Positions 1 through 9,966 are shown, counted from the first letter of the stretch. The stretch: 40,686 bases of DNA from Pelargonium nanum (GCA_036897485.1 JAYMTF010000300.1:1-40686), one strand, 5' to 3'. The notes: a model not told the origin generated them from the sequence alone. A program made the numbers and translations.

Positions 1-179
1 TTTTTTGGTTGGGTTTCTTTAGTTTCTTTATTTTCTTTGGACTCTAGTTTCTTCATTGTTCTTAGTTTCGGATCTTTGGTTAGTTTGTTTTTGGTTTTAT
101 CGCATTGTACTCTTTCTTGGGTTTGGGCCTAATGAAATATTTAATATTTCCTGTCAAAAAAAAAACATTTTGATAAAGA

Positions 180-260
180 GACTCTGATACCTTGTTAAAC
201 AAGGTAACTAAAAGCTAAAGTTGATAGTTGAAGTTCTCGTTTACACTTTTATATTATATT
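180..260 (-). mobile_element. LTR retrotransposon relic: PBS complement plus LTR edge
   Basis: Positions 180-192 read on the minus strand as a near match to the plant initiator tRNA-Met primer-binding site (TGGTATCAGAGTC type). They are followed at 193 by TGTTAAAC, the same LTR edge seen in the array at 3294-3863. The next ~25 bases (CTAAAAGCTAAAGTTGATAG) loosely follow the LTR of that array. The other end of the element is not recognisable, so this is a degraded remnant of the same or a related family. Confidence 0.4.
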
Positions 261-332
261 CTAGCAATTTAGTTACTAACTGTAATTGTGTAAACCTTAT
301 TAAGTTAATCGCTCTGCGAATCAAAATGCTCA

Positions 333-410
333 TGATGTAGCTCGAGCAAGTGGTTCTTTGTCGAGATGTAGGGTAAGGTATTCGAGCCCCGTTACGTATT
401 GCACATTTGT
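333..410 (+). repeat. tRNA-like (SINE head-like) sequence
   Basis: TAGCTCGAGCAAGTGG at about 338-353 resembles an internal Pol III A box. GGTATTCGAGCCCC near 377-390 resembles a B box (GGTTCGANNCC), with the spacing expected of a tRNA head. No cloverleaf or 3' acceptor could be drawn with confidence, so this is not called a tRNA gene. A degraded tRNA-derived SINE head is the likeliest reading. Confidence 0.3.
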
Positions 411-553
411 TTTCAATTGATAATATATGAGCTTGCCTTTGATTTGAATAAGTAATGATAATAACCAGAATAGCAAGTGACCACATTTTACATTAAGTAT
501 TGGACATTCATTTTAAAAATGAAACAATCCTTAAGATTACCAACCGTCTATTT

Positions 554-774
554 TAGATCTGGCGAAATGGACCCGACCCGTAGAGTACCCGAAATATAAT
601 CATTTTTTTAGTTCGGATATGAATTTATCAACTCAAAAAATATGGTCGGGTGTACCCGTAAAAACCAATAAATTCTAGGCATAAAACCCAAAATCCGATC
701 CTAACTCGAACAACCATATAGGATCGGAGTAGGGTTCATCAACTCGAACCCGAACCGTAATTTTGCCACCTCTA
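554..774. mobile_element. hAT-like MITE (221 bp)
   Basis: The element begins TAGATCTGGCGAAAT and its other end reads, in reverse complement, TAGAGGTGGCAAAAT; 12 of 15 positions match as terminal inverted repeats. The 8-bp flanks GTCTATTT (546-553) and TTCAATTT (775-782) match at 6 of 8 positions, as expected for an old hAT target-site duplication. The interior is rich in GGACCCGACCC/GAACCCGAACC and has no coding capacity. A second element of the same type lies at 33768-33980. Confidence 0.6.
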
Positions 775-1510
775 TTCAATTTTCCTTAACATCAACTCAT
801 ACGTAAATGTCGTGTTCTTAGGAGTCTAAGTTGGGTTTGGGCCTACTGAAATAGATATTGGTTCAAACTAGCCCAGCCCATAAAACTGGTTTGTAGTTCT
901 TAGACCCAAGCCCAATCATTTGCACAAGCCAGTTTGGCCCAGTGTTAGTATCTTGTATTTTCATTGGGATTTGATTTTTCCTTTTTAGATATCAATACTC
1001 AATAGTTGAATATTGTATTTCAGTTCAGCCACACATGTGGGTGGTTTGTTCTCTCATTTTAATTCAAAACTCCACCTCACCCAATTCAAAACCGAGCTTA
1101 CAATTTCCCAACTACTATATAAAAATACGTATACAAAAAGATACGTCAATCAACGAAACATTACAGTTATTTCATTGACGATTTTGCCGAATCATAATAC
1201 GCCCAGCATATAATATGTTTTAGAAATCGGACGCTCCGTGCTAAAAATCCATAAAAAGATCGTGTAATATCATACATGACAAATTGTTATTCGTTGGAAC
1301 TCAACTAAAACTAAAAAAATATACACCCACATATCCTCTCTACACACAAATAATGTACAAAATTTGAGACATACGGCGTTTTTCTGCCAACAAAAAAAAG
1401 TCGTCCAAAATTTCGAAAACAAAGGTAAGCACTAAAGGCATGCTCTCAATGCCTTTTGTCCAAACCCAACCCTCCATCTACTTCCCTAGAGAATTAAACA
1501 ATCTATAGTT

Positions 1511-1520
1511 CTATATATCC
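1511..1520 (+). promoter_or_regulatory. Putative TATA box of KCS gene
   Basis: CTATATATCC lies 30 bases before the first in-frame ATG (1541) and 90 bases before the third (1601). A start site 25-35 bases downstream would fall at or just before 1541, which argues that translation uses a later ATG. Confidence 0.45.
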
Positions 1521-1540
1521 ACAACAACCCATAAATATAT

Positions 1541-2959
1541 ATGCATAAACATTGCCACAACCACAAACCCATAAATATGTATCCATTTTTTCCCTCCAAA
1601 ATGGCTACAATCTCACAATACATCACCAACATACAACAACTAACTCAACTAACTCCACTAACCACTAACTGTTACATCACCTTGCTCCTCCTAGCATCTC
1701 TCTTTCTCCTCTTTTCTCTACACCGCAAAACCGCAACCATCTACCTCCTCGATTTCAGCTGCTACCGCCCTCCGGGCAGCTGCCGCCTCCCGGCGTCCCT
1801 CTTCTTGGAATCCGTCTCTCTCGATCCCCGTATAGACGCCAAAAGCGTCGCCTTCCAGGCCAAGATCATCGAAAAATCGGGGTTTAGCAACGAAACTTGT
1901 ATCCCGCATTCTCTAAATAGAATGCCTATCAAAAAGTCCGTCCCGCTGGCCGTGGAGGAGGGCCTGACGATCATGTCGGGAGCGGTTAATGATTTGTTTG
2001 AGAAGATCAAGATCGCTCCGGAAATGATTGACATACTCATTACTCATAGTAGTATGTTTTCGCCTACCCCGTCTTTGAGCGCAATGTTGGTGAGCAAATT
2101 CGGGATGAGGAGTGATATTAAGAGCTTTAATTTGTCCGGGATGGGATGTAGTGCGGGGATCGTGGCGGTTAGTGTCGCCCGGGACTTGCTAAGGGTTAGG
2201 AGTGAGTCGTTGGCTCTCGTCGTGAGTACTGAGATCTTGGGGATGAATTGGTATGGCGGGAAGAACCCGTCGATGCTTCTTTCTAATTGTCTCTTCAGGA
2301 TGGGGGGTTCGGCCTTGATTTTGTCTAATCGGGGTCGGGACAAAAAGAGCGCAAAGTACATGCTCCAACATCTCGTCAGGACAAACAAGGCCCAAAACGA
2401 CGAGTCCTATGCTTGTGTGTACCTGGACGAGGACTCGGAGAACGAGGTGGGAGTGGCCATTTCAAAGAGCATTTTAAGTGTCGCGGGAGAGGCCCTAAAG
2501 ACCAACATCGCCACCCTCGGGCCTCTCGTTTTGCCATTTTCCGAGCAAATAGTCTACGGACTATCCGTGATCCGTAAGAGGGTAAAAAATAGCAGGACTT
2601 ACACGCCGAATTTCAGGAAAGCTTTTAAGCATTTTTGCGTTCACGCGGGAGGTAAGGCCATAATCGAGGCGGTTAAGGAGAAACTAGGACTCAGCGAAGA
2701 GGACGTTGAGGCCTCGAAAATGACTTTGTACAGGTTCGGGAACACCTCGTCCTCCTCGGTGTGGTATTCTCTGTGCTACACCGAGGCGAAGGAGAGGGTG
2801 AAAAAGGGGGACACAGTCTGGCAGATCGCGTTCGGGAGCGGGTTCAAGTGTGGGAGTGCGGTGTGGAAATGTCTTTCCGATGTGAGAGCTGAAACTAACA
2901 ATGCGTGGGGGGATATGATCAATTCGTATCCGGTGGAAATTCCGGAAAAGCTTATTTGA
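1541..2959 (+). CDS. KCS: 3-ketoacyl-CoA synthase (intronless, short form)
   Basis: The product condenses malonyl-CoA with a long-chain acyl-CoA, the first and chain-length-determining step of very-long-chain fatty acid elongation at the ER, feeding waxes, suberin and sphingolipids. The 472-residue frame carries the family triad: Cys203 in NLSGMGCSAG, His368 in FCVHAGGK and Asn401 in RFGNTSSSS (numbered from the ATG at 1541). One hydrophobic segment (about residues 44-60) precedes the catalytic part; many family members have two. Three in-frame ATGs exist at 1541, 1577 and 1601. The third (AAAATGGCT) has the best initiation context and a better distance from the putative TATA box, giving 452 residues. 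Lack of introns and short length fit several Arabidopsis KCS proteins (KCS12/KCS19-like), but the exact subgroup is not established. The frame is intact with all catalytic residues, so activity is plausible. Confidence 0.95.
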   Translation: MHKHCHNHKPINMYPFFPSKMATISQYITNIQQLTQLTPLTTNCYITLLLLASLFLLFSLHRKTATIYLLDFSCYRPPGSCRLPASLFLESVSLDPRIDAKSVAFQAKIIEKSGFSNETCIPHSLNRMPIKKSVPLAVEEGLTIMSGAVNDLFEKIKIAPEMIDILITHSSMFSPTPSLSAMLVSKFGMRSDIKSFNLSGMGCSAGIVAVSVARDLLRVRSESLALVVSTEILGMNWYGGKNPSMLLSNCLFRMGGSALILSNRGRDKKSAKYMLQHLVRTNKAQNDESYACVYLDEDSENEVGVAISKSILSVAGEALKTNIATLGPLVLPFSEQIVYGLSVIRKRVKNSRTYTPNFRKAFKHFCVHAGGKAIIEAVKEKLGLSEEDVEASKMTLYRFGNTSSSSVWYSLCYTEAKERVKKGDTVWQIAFGSGFKCGSAVWKCLSDVRAETNNAWGDMINSYPVEIPEKLI

Positions 2960-3293
2960 AATGATGACCAAAAAGGTCTATTAGGTAATGTAGTTGCCTA
3001 TAGACTATTTATTTCAGCATTTGTTGAGTGTAAGTTTCACAAATGTAAAGCTTGAGGTATGAATATAAGTTTAACACTTATTTTGGCACAAGGAAACAAT
3101 TTTTCTAAGATTCCTATTGTTAATGCCTTTTTTAAAAAATAAGAGTAAAATTAAATTAAGTCATATAAAAATGTTGCATGTAAGCACAAAAGTGACAAAA
3201 GATAGTTACGAATTCAATAAAAACATGTCAGATTTACTAGGAATTCTATTATTTACTTTTTCTATTGCAATCTTATGAACAATTCATTTTTCT

Positions 3294-3890
3294 TGTTAAA
3301 CTTGACCACAACCCCAAAACTTAAGTTAATAGGTGGATAAACCAACATGTATATCAAACACAACACACTTCACATTCTTTGAATGTGAGTTACATTAACA
3401 CTCCCCTTCACGTGCAGACTAGATAACACAATGGATTATGCACGTGAACCACGAAGGGAGGCAACAAAACGGGTCATAAGCCCAAACCAAATTAAACGAA
3501 CCAAACCAGACTCTGATATCATGTTAAACTTGACTCCAAACCAAAAGCTTAATAGGTGGATGACCCAACGTGTATATATATATCAAGAGACAACATACTT
3601 CACATTTTTTTAATGTGAGATACATTAACATTCCCGCTCATGTGCATTCCGGATAACACAACGGACCCTGCACATGGACCAGGAAGGGAGGCAACAAATA
3701 TGTTCCACTAGGCCCAAACCAAACCAAACGAACCAAATCAGACTCTGGTACCATGTTAAACTTGACTTCAATAAAAAAAAATTTAGCTAATAGGTGAATG
3801 ATCAACGTGTATATCAAGAGACAACATACTTCACATTCTTTCCAATGTGAGATACATATAACACTTTTTCACTTTACATGCAATCTCTTA
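3294..3890 (-). mobile_element. TRIM-like LTR retrotransposon array with three LTRs
   Basis: Three ~107-110-bp copies of one LTR lie at 3294-3400, 3522-3630 and 3754-3863. On the minus strand each begins TGTTA and ends TAACA, the canonical TG...CA form; the third starts TGTTATATG. Next to the second and third, on the minus strand, sit primer-binding sites complementary to initiator tRNA-Met: TGATATCAGAGTC (3509-3521) and TGGTACCAGAGTC (3741-3753). A polypurine tract (GAAGGGGAG) abuts the first LTR at 3401-3409, with degraded versions at the other two. The internal segments are only ~120 bp with no coding capacity, fitting a terminal-repeat retrotransposon in miniature. The array ends inside a third internal segment near 3890. 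No clean 5-bp target duplication was found. Confidence 0.75.
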
Positions 3891-4023
3891 TAAGTACATG
3901 ATTTTTTTTCTCTCCTTAATTTATGTTTAGAAGTGCAAATTATTTTCTTGCTAAGTACATGATTTTTTTTTCTCTCCTTAAATTATGTTTAGAAGTACTC
4001 TTTAGAGAAAATTATTTTCTTGC
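3891..4023. repeat. Tandem duplication (61/72 bp)
   Basis: Two adjacent units, 3891-3951 and 3952-4023, share TAAGTACATGA, a T-run, CTCTCCTTAA, TTATGTTTAGAAGT and ATTATTTTCTTGC. The second unit carries about 11 extra bases. The duplication directly abuts the truncated end of the TRIM-like array. Confidence 0.75.
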
Positions 4024-4623
4024 TAAAATTAGTTTTTTTCACAAAGTAAAAAGGTTGCTTAAGTTGGAGACAAGAATTGAAAAAGAAAAAAAGGGGGGAG
4101 ACATAGATAATATGCTTCAATCAATTCTCAATACATGCTTTAATATGTTTTTATTTTCATGGGACCCTTTTCTCTTTTCTTGTTGTATGTCTTACATGGA
4201 AATCAAAAACACAAGTCTCTTTTCTTGAGGTGTGATCCCAATTGGGACTGTTTTGACAATATTGGCAGGTAATTATTTACAAGTTCTTATGATTTCATGT
4301 GATTCTCTGTTCAATCTTGTAAACCTAATTTTTCATGCCATTAATTGATTCTCATTGATTTGGGGAAATTTATGTACTTCTTTTCTTATGATGATGTACT
4401 TGGTGCTTGTTTCAGTTGCTTCAGCTTGTGTTAAGTGGTGGCATAAGAGTAAAGGCTTAAACTTTATGTTTCCTACAATAGATTGATTGTTTTTTTTTAA
4501 AAAAAATCAACAAGCTTATAAAGAGCGAGGCTTCAAACTGAAACATTGAGAGACCAAATGAAATCAACCACTTGTCTTACTGAGTGCTTGTAATAGATTG
4601 ATTGTTGTTGTTCTACTGTGCAG

Positions 4624-4752
4624 GTTTAACCTGATATCAAATTTGGTTTGGTTTGTGCCTACTGCCGTTTTTGTTGCCTCTCTTGGTTCGTGTGTTAATA
4701 TATATCCCTCCACCTATCAGTTTAAGTTTTGATATTGGGGTTGAGTTTAATA
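4624..4752 (+). mobile_element. Degraded second copy of TRIM-like element
   Basis: Read on the plus strand, this contains an LTR edge (GGTTTAAC, 4623-4630), a degraded primer-binding site (CTGATATCAAATT, 4631-4643), the internal block TGGTTTGGTTTGTGCCTAC...TTGTTGCCTC, and a shortened LTR from TGTTAATA (4693) to GTTTAATA (4752). Order and sequence match the minus strand of the array at 3294-3890, so it is the same family in the opposite orientation with internal deletions. Confidence 0.6.
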
Positions 4753-5733
4753 TTATATTAAAACTGGTTTTGATAAAGGTCTGTGACCATTCATGCTATC
4801 TTTCATGTGGTCTTCAGCCTGCTTACAGATGAACATGCTTGCAGTCCACGGTAGAAGAAAAATATGTGCACGGCTACACGTGAGGAGATTACCGGTTTTA
4901 AATGTCTCCAATTTTGCATATGTCGGGCCCACTGATAGAAGTCAAATACATGTTTTAACAGTGGAAGCCCATTAAGTGCAACCTAATTATGAAATTTAAC
5001 ATTTTTTTTGTGGGGGGGTTTATGAGATTGAACCATTATTAATATCTGTAATTAATGCTCATTGAGTTTAATTTGTCAGTGATGCACACACATTAACCTC
5101 AGTGATTTGAAGAATGAACTGGGTTTGGTTTATTTTTCAAGAACTGAGAGCTATTTAGGGGTAGATCTGGTAGATAGGCCTTTTTCATGTCCATTCTCAG
5201 ACATGGTGATTGTTTTGTTGACTAGAGAATCACACTCAATGCTTTGAAGGGAAAAAGAGGTCCCCAATTCTCTCTCTTTGTCTCTGGTGTTTTCAATCAT
5301 TTTTCTTGTAATTATAGCTTCATTTCTTTCCTAAAATACTGATTTCCATAACAAAACAAGGGTTCTTCTTGGCTAGTGGTATAATCTCAGTGAGAGCCAG
5401 CAAGTTTTAATTTTTTTGTAATGCACATGAAGTGTTCGATAAAATGCTTCTGTTAGCTTTAGTGCATATGTTTCTGACAAAAAGTGATGGGTTCCTCTCA
5501 TCAGGTTATTTTTATGCAGAAATTTGAAGAATAAGATGTGTTCTCTACATCAACATCAACACCTTTCCTTGCAAGCTCAGCTCTTTTAGCTTCAGGACCA
5601 TTTTTTTTTCCTCACTTGAATCATGACACCTCTGCTACTGCATAGCTGTAAGATTCTATATCTCCATATTTTATTCTCTGTGTTTCTCCAAATTTTGCCT
5701 TGCCAATGCCATTTAGGATTGCTCTTTAATATC

Positions 5734-5775
<42 letters not shown>

Positions 5776-5952
5776 TCCCGAGACTCAACCAATCCTATAA
5801 GAGTTAGACCCGTCATGAATTAACACTCGTACCCTCCCCAATGAATTTGTGGGTGCGGAGCCCCCGCCCAGATCCAATTTGAATATCTCATGGCTGAGTC
5901 TCGGTCATTAACTCCGTTGCTGAGACTCCTTGTGCTCTCTCTCTATATATAT
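5734..5952. repeat. Foldback repeat with TA/GA arms
   Basis: A (TA)n tract followed by (GA)n (5734-5774) is mirrored by (CT)n then (TA)n at 5934-5952. Just inside, CCGAGACTCAACC (5778-5790) pairs with GGCTGAGTCTCGG (about 5892-5904), with one mismatch. The centre contains GGGTGCGGAGCCCCCGCCC. It looks like a non-autonomous inverted-repeat element inserted in or flanked by microsatellites. A short related block (ATTAACACTCGTA followed by pyrimidines) recurs near 25390. Confidence 0.5.
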
Positions 5953-7023
5953 AATGCTTCCTTGCATCTACCAGCCTTGTTTGTTGTAGGCTTGCAGCTT
6001 TTTCATCTTTGTTTCTTTATTCTTGCTTAATTTACGGAAGATTAATTACAGAGATTGATTATGCAAGATTTTGCTACCTCTCTCATGATTAGATCCTATC
6101 GGTCCAATATTGATCACTTTCAATAATAACGCTAGTGTGTTCGCCTAGCTAAACCGTGTGTACTAAACTTTTTATTATGCTGTAAATCATAGCGCTACAT
6201 AGTTATGATCACATTTGCTGTGAAAATTAGTTTACCATTTCATGCATACACTGATCTTTAGTGAGAAACTTGTAATTATGTTTAGTGTAACTAATTATTG
6301 CGCGCAAATCCAAATCATCTGATATCATTTGGGGGTAAGAGAAATCATAACTTTCTCTCAAAATCTTGCGAGCAAGCAAGTGGGTTCTTGTCATTTAACG
6401 GGTTTAGTAAGAAATTAGTTGGCACCTAAACCTAACATGAATTAAAGTATTTCACCACTTTAGGGAAGGGATGTGACAACTTTTAAAAGCACCAACAAGG
6501 CACTCTTGTTTAGGCTTTCCAGACAGGAAGGCCCATTCTTTTGATTTCTTTATGCTTGTTTCAGACAAGGTATAGTATTGATTAAGCTAGGCATCAGGAT
6601 CATGAACTTCAAAAACATGAAAGAAAAGTGGTGCTTTGCTGGGATTTACATATGACTTTGTCTCTACATTTTCTATTGGGCATATGGTTTGTTGGGTTAA
6701 GCTGCAAGTCTTTAAATCATGCATTGACAAGTGAGAGTCATGTCTTGTTTATTCAAGGCCTACAGAAGTTGAAGATCGAGATAATGGGTGCTTCTACTTC
6801 CCGGAACCACAATCGAAGGCCTCTCAAATGTTTGGCTTGAAACAGGTTAGCTTTCAAGTTTCAATGCTTTGATCATGTTTTTAGTTCAAATCAGTCTACT
6901 TAAGAGTTGTCATTATCATAGATACTTTTTCTAAGATTCTGATCAATTTTTTGCTGGTTGCATATTGATGAATTAGAATTCTTTAACTGCTTGAAAATTT
7001 GGAGAATATGTATCTGAATTCTG

Positions 7024-7303
7024 TTGAGCAAAAACTTTTACGAACAAAGTGAAAACAAAACTCCTTTATTGATATAGTTCGGTAAACGTTCTCTTCAAGC
7101 AAACATTGCATTTCCAACCTGGTTTTCTTGTCAAATGAAATCTGATACTGTCTGTTCTTTCAAGAAAAGCTTGTCCTATATCTGCAGATTGTACTTGAGC
7201 AAAAACTTTCACAAATAAAGTGAGAACAAATTTATTGAAATATTTCGGTAAATGCTCTCACCAAGCAAACATTGCATTTCCAAACTGGTTTTATTCTCAA
7301 ATG
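7024..7303. repeat. Direct duplication of ~110-bp block
   Basis: Units at 7024-7137 and 7195-7303 share TTGAGCAAAAACTTT, ACAAA(G)TAAAGTGA, TTTCGGTAAA, CTCT(T/C)(C/A)CAAGCAAACATTGCATTTCC and CTGGTTTT. About 57 bp of unrelated sequence separates them. No terminal inverted repeats were found, so local duplication is more likely than transposition. Confidence 0.65.
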
Positions 7304-7580
7304 CAATGTATGTAACATGATGATGCAAATCTATCAGTAACTACCAATAGTTTCAGATTTGGCTTTGCTAGACGATTTCTTCAAGAAATGTAGATGATAG
7401 TTACTTCATAAGCAAGAAACTATTTTAGTGGGATACCATGTTGATAGATTAGTTTGTGTTAACTCTTTTCAGGAATAGAGGTCATCAACAAATGGACAAA
7501 CACATTTTTCTTCCAAGAATTGACAGTCAGTGCATGCCTTGTCTGAGTTAGCTGCAAACAATTATTTTAGCCAAACACCA

Positions 7581-7590
7581 TATATATAAA
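7581..7590 (+). promoter_or_regulatory. Putative TATA box
   Basis: TATATATAAA lies 39-48 bases before the ATG at 7629. If used, the mRNA leader would be only about 10-20 bases, so a more distal promoter with a spliced leader remains possible. A candidate acceptor (CTTTTCAG) lies near 7473. Confidence 0.35.
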
Positions 7591-7628
7591 GGTATTATCA
7601 AAGCACAACAGGAGAAGAAAGAGCAACA

Positions 7629-8190
7629 ATGAATGACTCGGGTTCCGAAAGATCATCAAATCCATGGAACATGTACACAAGTTCAGACCCCACCTCATCT
7701 CAAATGGACAGCGAATGGAGAAGCAGCTTCGGGACATCCATGAATGCCATTTCTTTCGGTTTTGTTGCTACAGCTATCTTGATCTCGATGTTCCTCGTAA
7801 TGGCCATCTTCGAGCATCTCTTCAGGCCAAGTCCCGAAGACGGAACCAGCAGTTCTCTTGAATCAGGAACATCATCTCAGAAACTTCAGAATCCACAGAG
7901 AGTAAGTGCATCTACATTTCGCCTATCTCATTCCCAATTTGTTTTTTTTTTATGATCTTATTCGCGCTTGTTCATCAATCTTAAAATCAAACAAAAATCA
8001 CTTCTATATCTGATATTGCTTTTTTTTTTTTTTTTTTTGACAGTTATCAACATCATATGCATCAGATTTGTCAGTGTTGATGCCAGGACAGCAATGTCCA
8101 ACCTATATTGCTCAACCAGCTCCTCTTCCATGCCCAAGAGAAACCATATCTTGGCCTCTCCATAATCAGCATAATTTTGTACATCCTTAG
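7629..8190 (+). CDS. Small single-pass membrane protein, plant-specific
   Basis: Two exons join in phase 0: 7629-7901 and 8044-8190, with a GTAAGT donor and an acceptor after a long T-run (TTTGACAG). The product is 139 residues. Residues 1-35 are polar and Ser-rich; residues 41-61 (NAISFGFVATAILISMFLVM) form one strongly hydrophobic segment. A Pro/Ser-rich linker follows, then a compact C-terminal motif with LMPGQQCPTYIAQPAPLPCP and a WP pair (exon 2). I recall plant proteins of unknown function with this same arrangement, a membrane segment plus an MPG..PT.IA.P.P.PCP tail; no biochemical role is known to me. The conserved tail lying across the intron supports the gene being real. Reading on through the intron would give a spurious shorter protein. 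Confidence 0.8.
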
Positions 8191-9966
8191 CTTGTATCTA
8201 TACTTGCCTTGAACCATATAATTGAAGTCTTATATATTATATATTAAGAGTATGTTGTATCTACTAAATCTTCACTGGTTTATGGTTTCTGATATCAGAT
8301 CTTCTGTTGGAGACATTTACCTTTTATTGCATATATAGTTGCATGCTTCTCAAGGAAAACCTTAAAAGCACCTAACATGTGTGTGTACATGAATTTCATG
8401 TCACATGGCAAAAACTGTGTGGACAATAGTTGATTCAATACAAGGGATCAACAATTTTGGAGTTAGGGTTAAGATTTGCTTTATAGTGATGGATATGAAA
8501 ATCCAACCAGATTGAGCAATTTAACCAGAACTTGAGAAAGTAAAGTTGGCCATTTTTTTAAGTTTCTTTTTGAGTAAAAATGACCTTTCAAACAAACTGA
8601 ATCAACCTCGAATCCAGTTTTTAGAACATACGTGGCTTGTTTGGGTTGTCTACTTCAAATGTACACGGTGGTAGTTGAAATGAGGTAAAATGTTTGTACA
8701 AACTAACAGTTTTGTTTAGGAAAAAAACATCTGGAAGGAGGTTAAAAAAAAATCTAAAAAATCAAATTGTTTGATAAATTTGTGTGAAAGTAATGATATA
8801 ATTATGAATTTACTAAACTGTCCTTAGCTATACATATTAAATATAAAAAATATAATATAAAGCAGTTTATATTTTATGTGCAGTTGGTTAACTTAATTAG
8901 CTTCACAGTCGACCTTGTGGAGTACACAAGCATTAAGATAAAAGTGAGGTTTACCCATATTTTATCTTGGTCTACTGAGTGTAACTCGACCGTGAAACTA
9001 AAACGGTCTACCGCATAGTGTAAAAACATGTATATCAAAATTTGTGGTCGACCCATATCTTTTTCAAGTCAATCGTGAAACTAGAACAATTTACCACATA
9101 GAGTAAAAACACGTAAACCCATTTTCTGTTTCGACCGTATTTTTTTTCTAGGTTAACATAATCAAAACAAATATCACATCTTAACATTATGATTTGAGTT
9201 GGGGTTATAGAGTATGAAATTCCCACAAGAGTTAGTAAGAGCCTCCAACCTTCTGTGGAGAAAGCTCCTGTTAGACTTTCCGACATTCAACTTTGCAGAA
9301 GGTAAGCTGAGATTCCAAACAAGCACCTGAGAGCTTGAAGATTTTTTGTAGTTCCTATTTGTCTGTTTCATTTGTATTTAGCCTTATGCTATTTTGGTCT
9401 AGTTGTAGTCAACTAGTCATCAGAAAGGACATGGAGATAAATATAGTATAACCTAAAATGACATATTATAATAATGATTAAGCACAAGATTAAAATGGGA
9501 CATTGGGCATATGACAAAACAACCTAATTCAAATGACATTACATCATTGACTAAGATAAGATTCACACTTTTTTTCCTGGTAAGAACACAAACTGGTATC
9601 ACCAATAATTTGAACATGTTTTGCACAAACTCATATCAATTAAATTAATCGCGATAACAGAGATAGCTAAAGACACACGAAATTTATGCGGATCGAGGGT
9701 GCGAAGCTGAAGGATATACAAAATTACAAATATAAAGACAGTTACATATGGCAAGAGAAAATTGATGGCAAAAACAATAATACAAGAACCATCCTGTAAA
9801 ATCACTTCCAAATCAACTCTTCTATCCTCCAAGATCCTTCACCCATTTGAAATAAACCGAAAATGTACTAACTTGACTCCCTCTCTCCCTTCTTCGGCGC
9901 CTTTTCTTTATATTAAAGTTTCTTTCTGTGATTTTCTTTCGAAAGAAACGAAAAATGAATCTGCTG
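8191..9966. other. Intergenic region between membrane-protein gene and MACPF 3' end
   Basis: No gene is visible. It should contain the 3' UTRs of two convergent genes: the plus-strand gene ending at 8190 and the minus-strand gene ending at 9967. A diverged direct repeat lies at 8985-9132. The open frames in this stretch show no recognisable domain. Confidence 0.6.
8985..9132. repeat. Diverged tandem repeat, ~83-bp period
   Basis: The block around CGTGAAACTAAAACGGTCTACC, GCATAGTGTAAAAACATGTA at 8985-9050 recurs at 9068-9132 as CGTGAAACTAGAACAATTTACC, ACATAGAGTAAAAACACGTA. GGTTAAC-type sequences occur on both sides (near 8884 and 9152), so it may be the core of an old inserted element. Confidence 0.5.

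Larger units (their letters stand above)
1..1500. other. Intergenic region upstream of KCS gene
   Basis: No reading frame here resembles a protein I recognise. The stretch contains an LTR/primer-binding-site relic near 180-260, a tRNA-like repeat near 333-410 and a hAT-like MITE at 554-774, each listed separately. Positions 780-1500 are AT-rich and should hold the promoter of the downstream ketoacyl-CoA synthase. The open frame at 1013-1213 has no recognisable motif and is treated as chance. Confidence 0.7.
2960..7580. other. Long intergenic region, repeat-rich
   Basis: No convincing protein gene is visible over 4.6 kb. The region holds a TRIM-like LTR array (3294-3890), a tandem duplication (3891-4023), a degraded TRIM copy (4624-4752), an inverted-repeat element with TA/GA arms (5734-5952) and a duplicated ~110-bp block (7024-7303). 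TATATATATAAT at 5944-5955 and a possible exon at about 6757-6845 (CAG/GTTAGC donor) could belong to an upstream leader of the gene at 7629, but this is speculative. The open frames in this stretch have no recognisable motifs. Confidence 0.6.

Noticed and set aside
241..486. 81-residue open frame on the minus strand
   Set aside because: No recognisable motif; lies over a tRNA-like repeat and retroelement relic.
1718..2971. Several minus-strand frames of 60-114 residues opposite the KCS gene
   Set aside because: Antisense shadows of a GC-richer coding gene; the plus-strand frame has the complete catalytic triad.
3431..3613. 60-residue plus-strand open frame
   Set aside because: Falls inside the LTR array and spans internal segment, PBS and LTR; not a gene.
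6628..6840. 70-residue plus-strand frame
   Set aside because: No domain or conserved pattern; likely chance, at most overlapping a leader exon.
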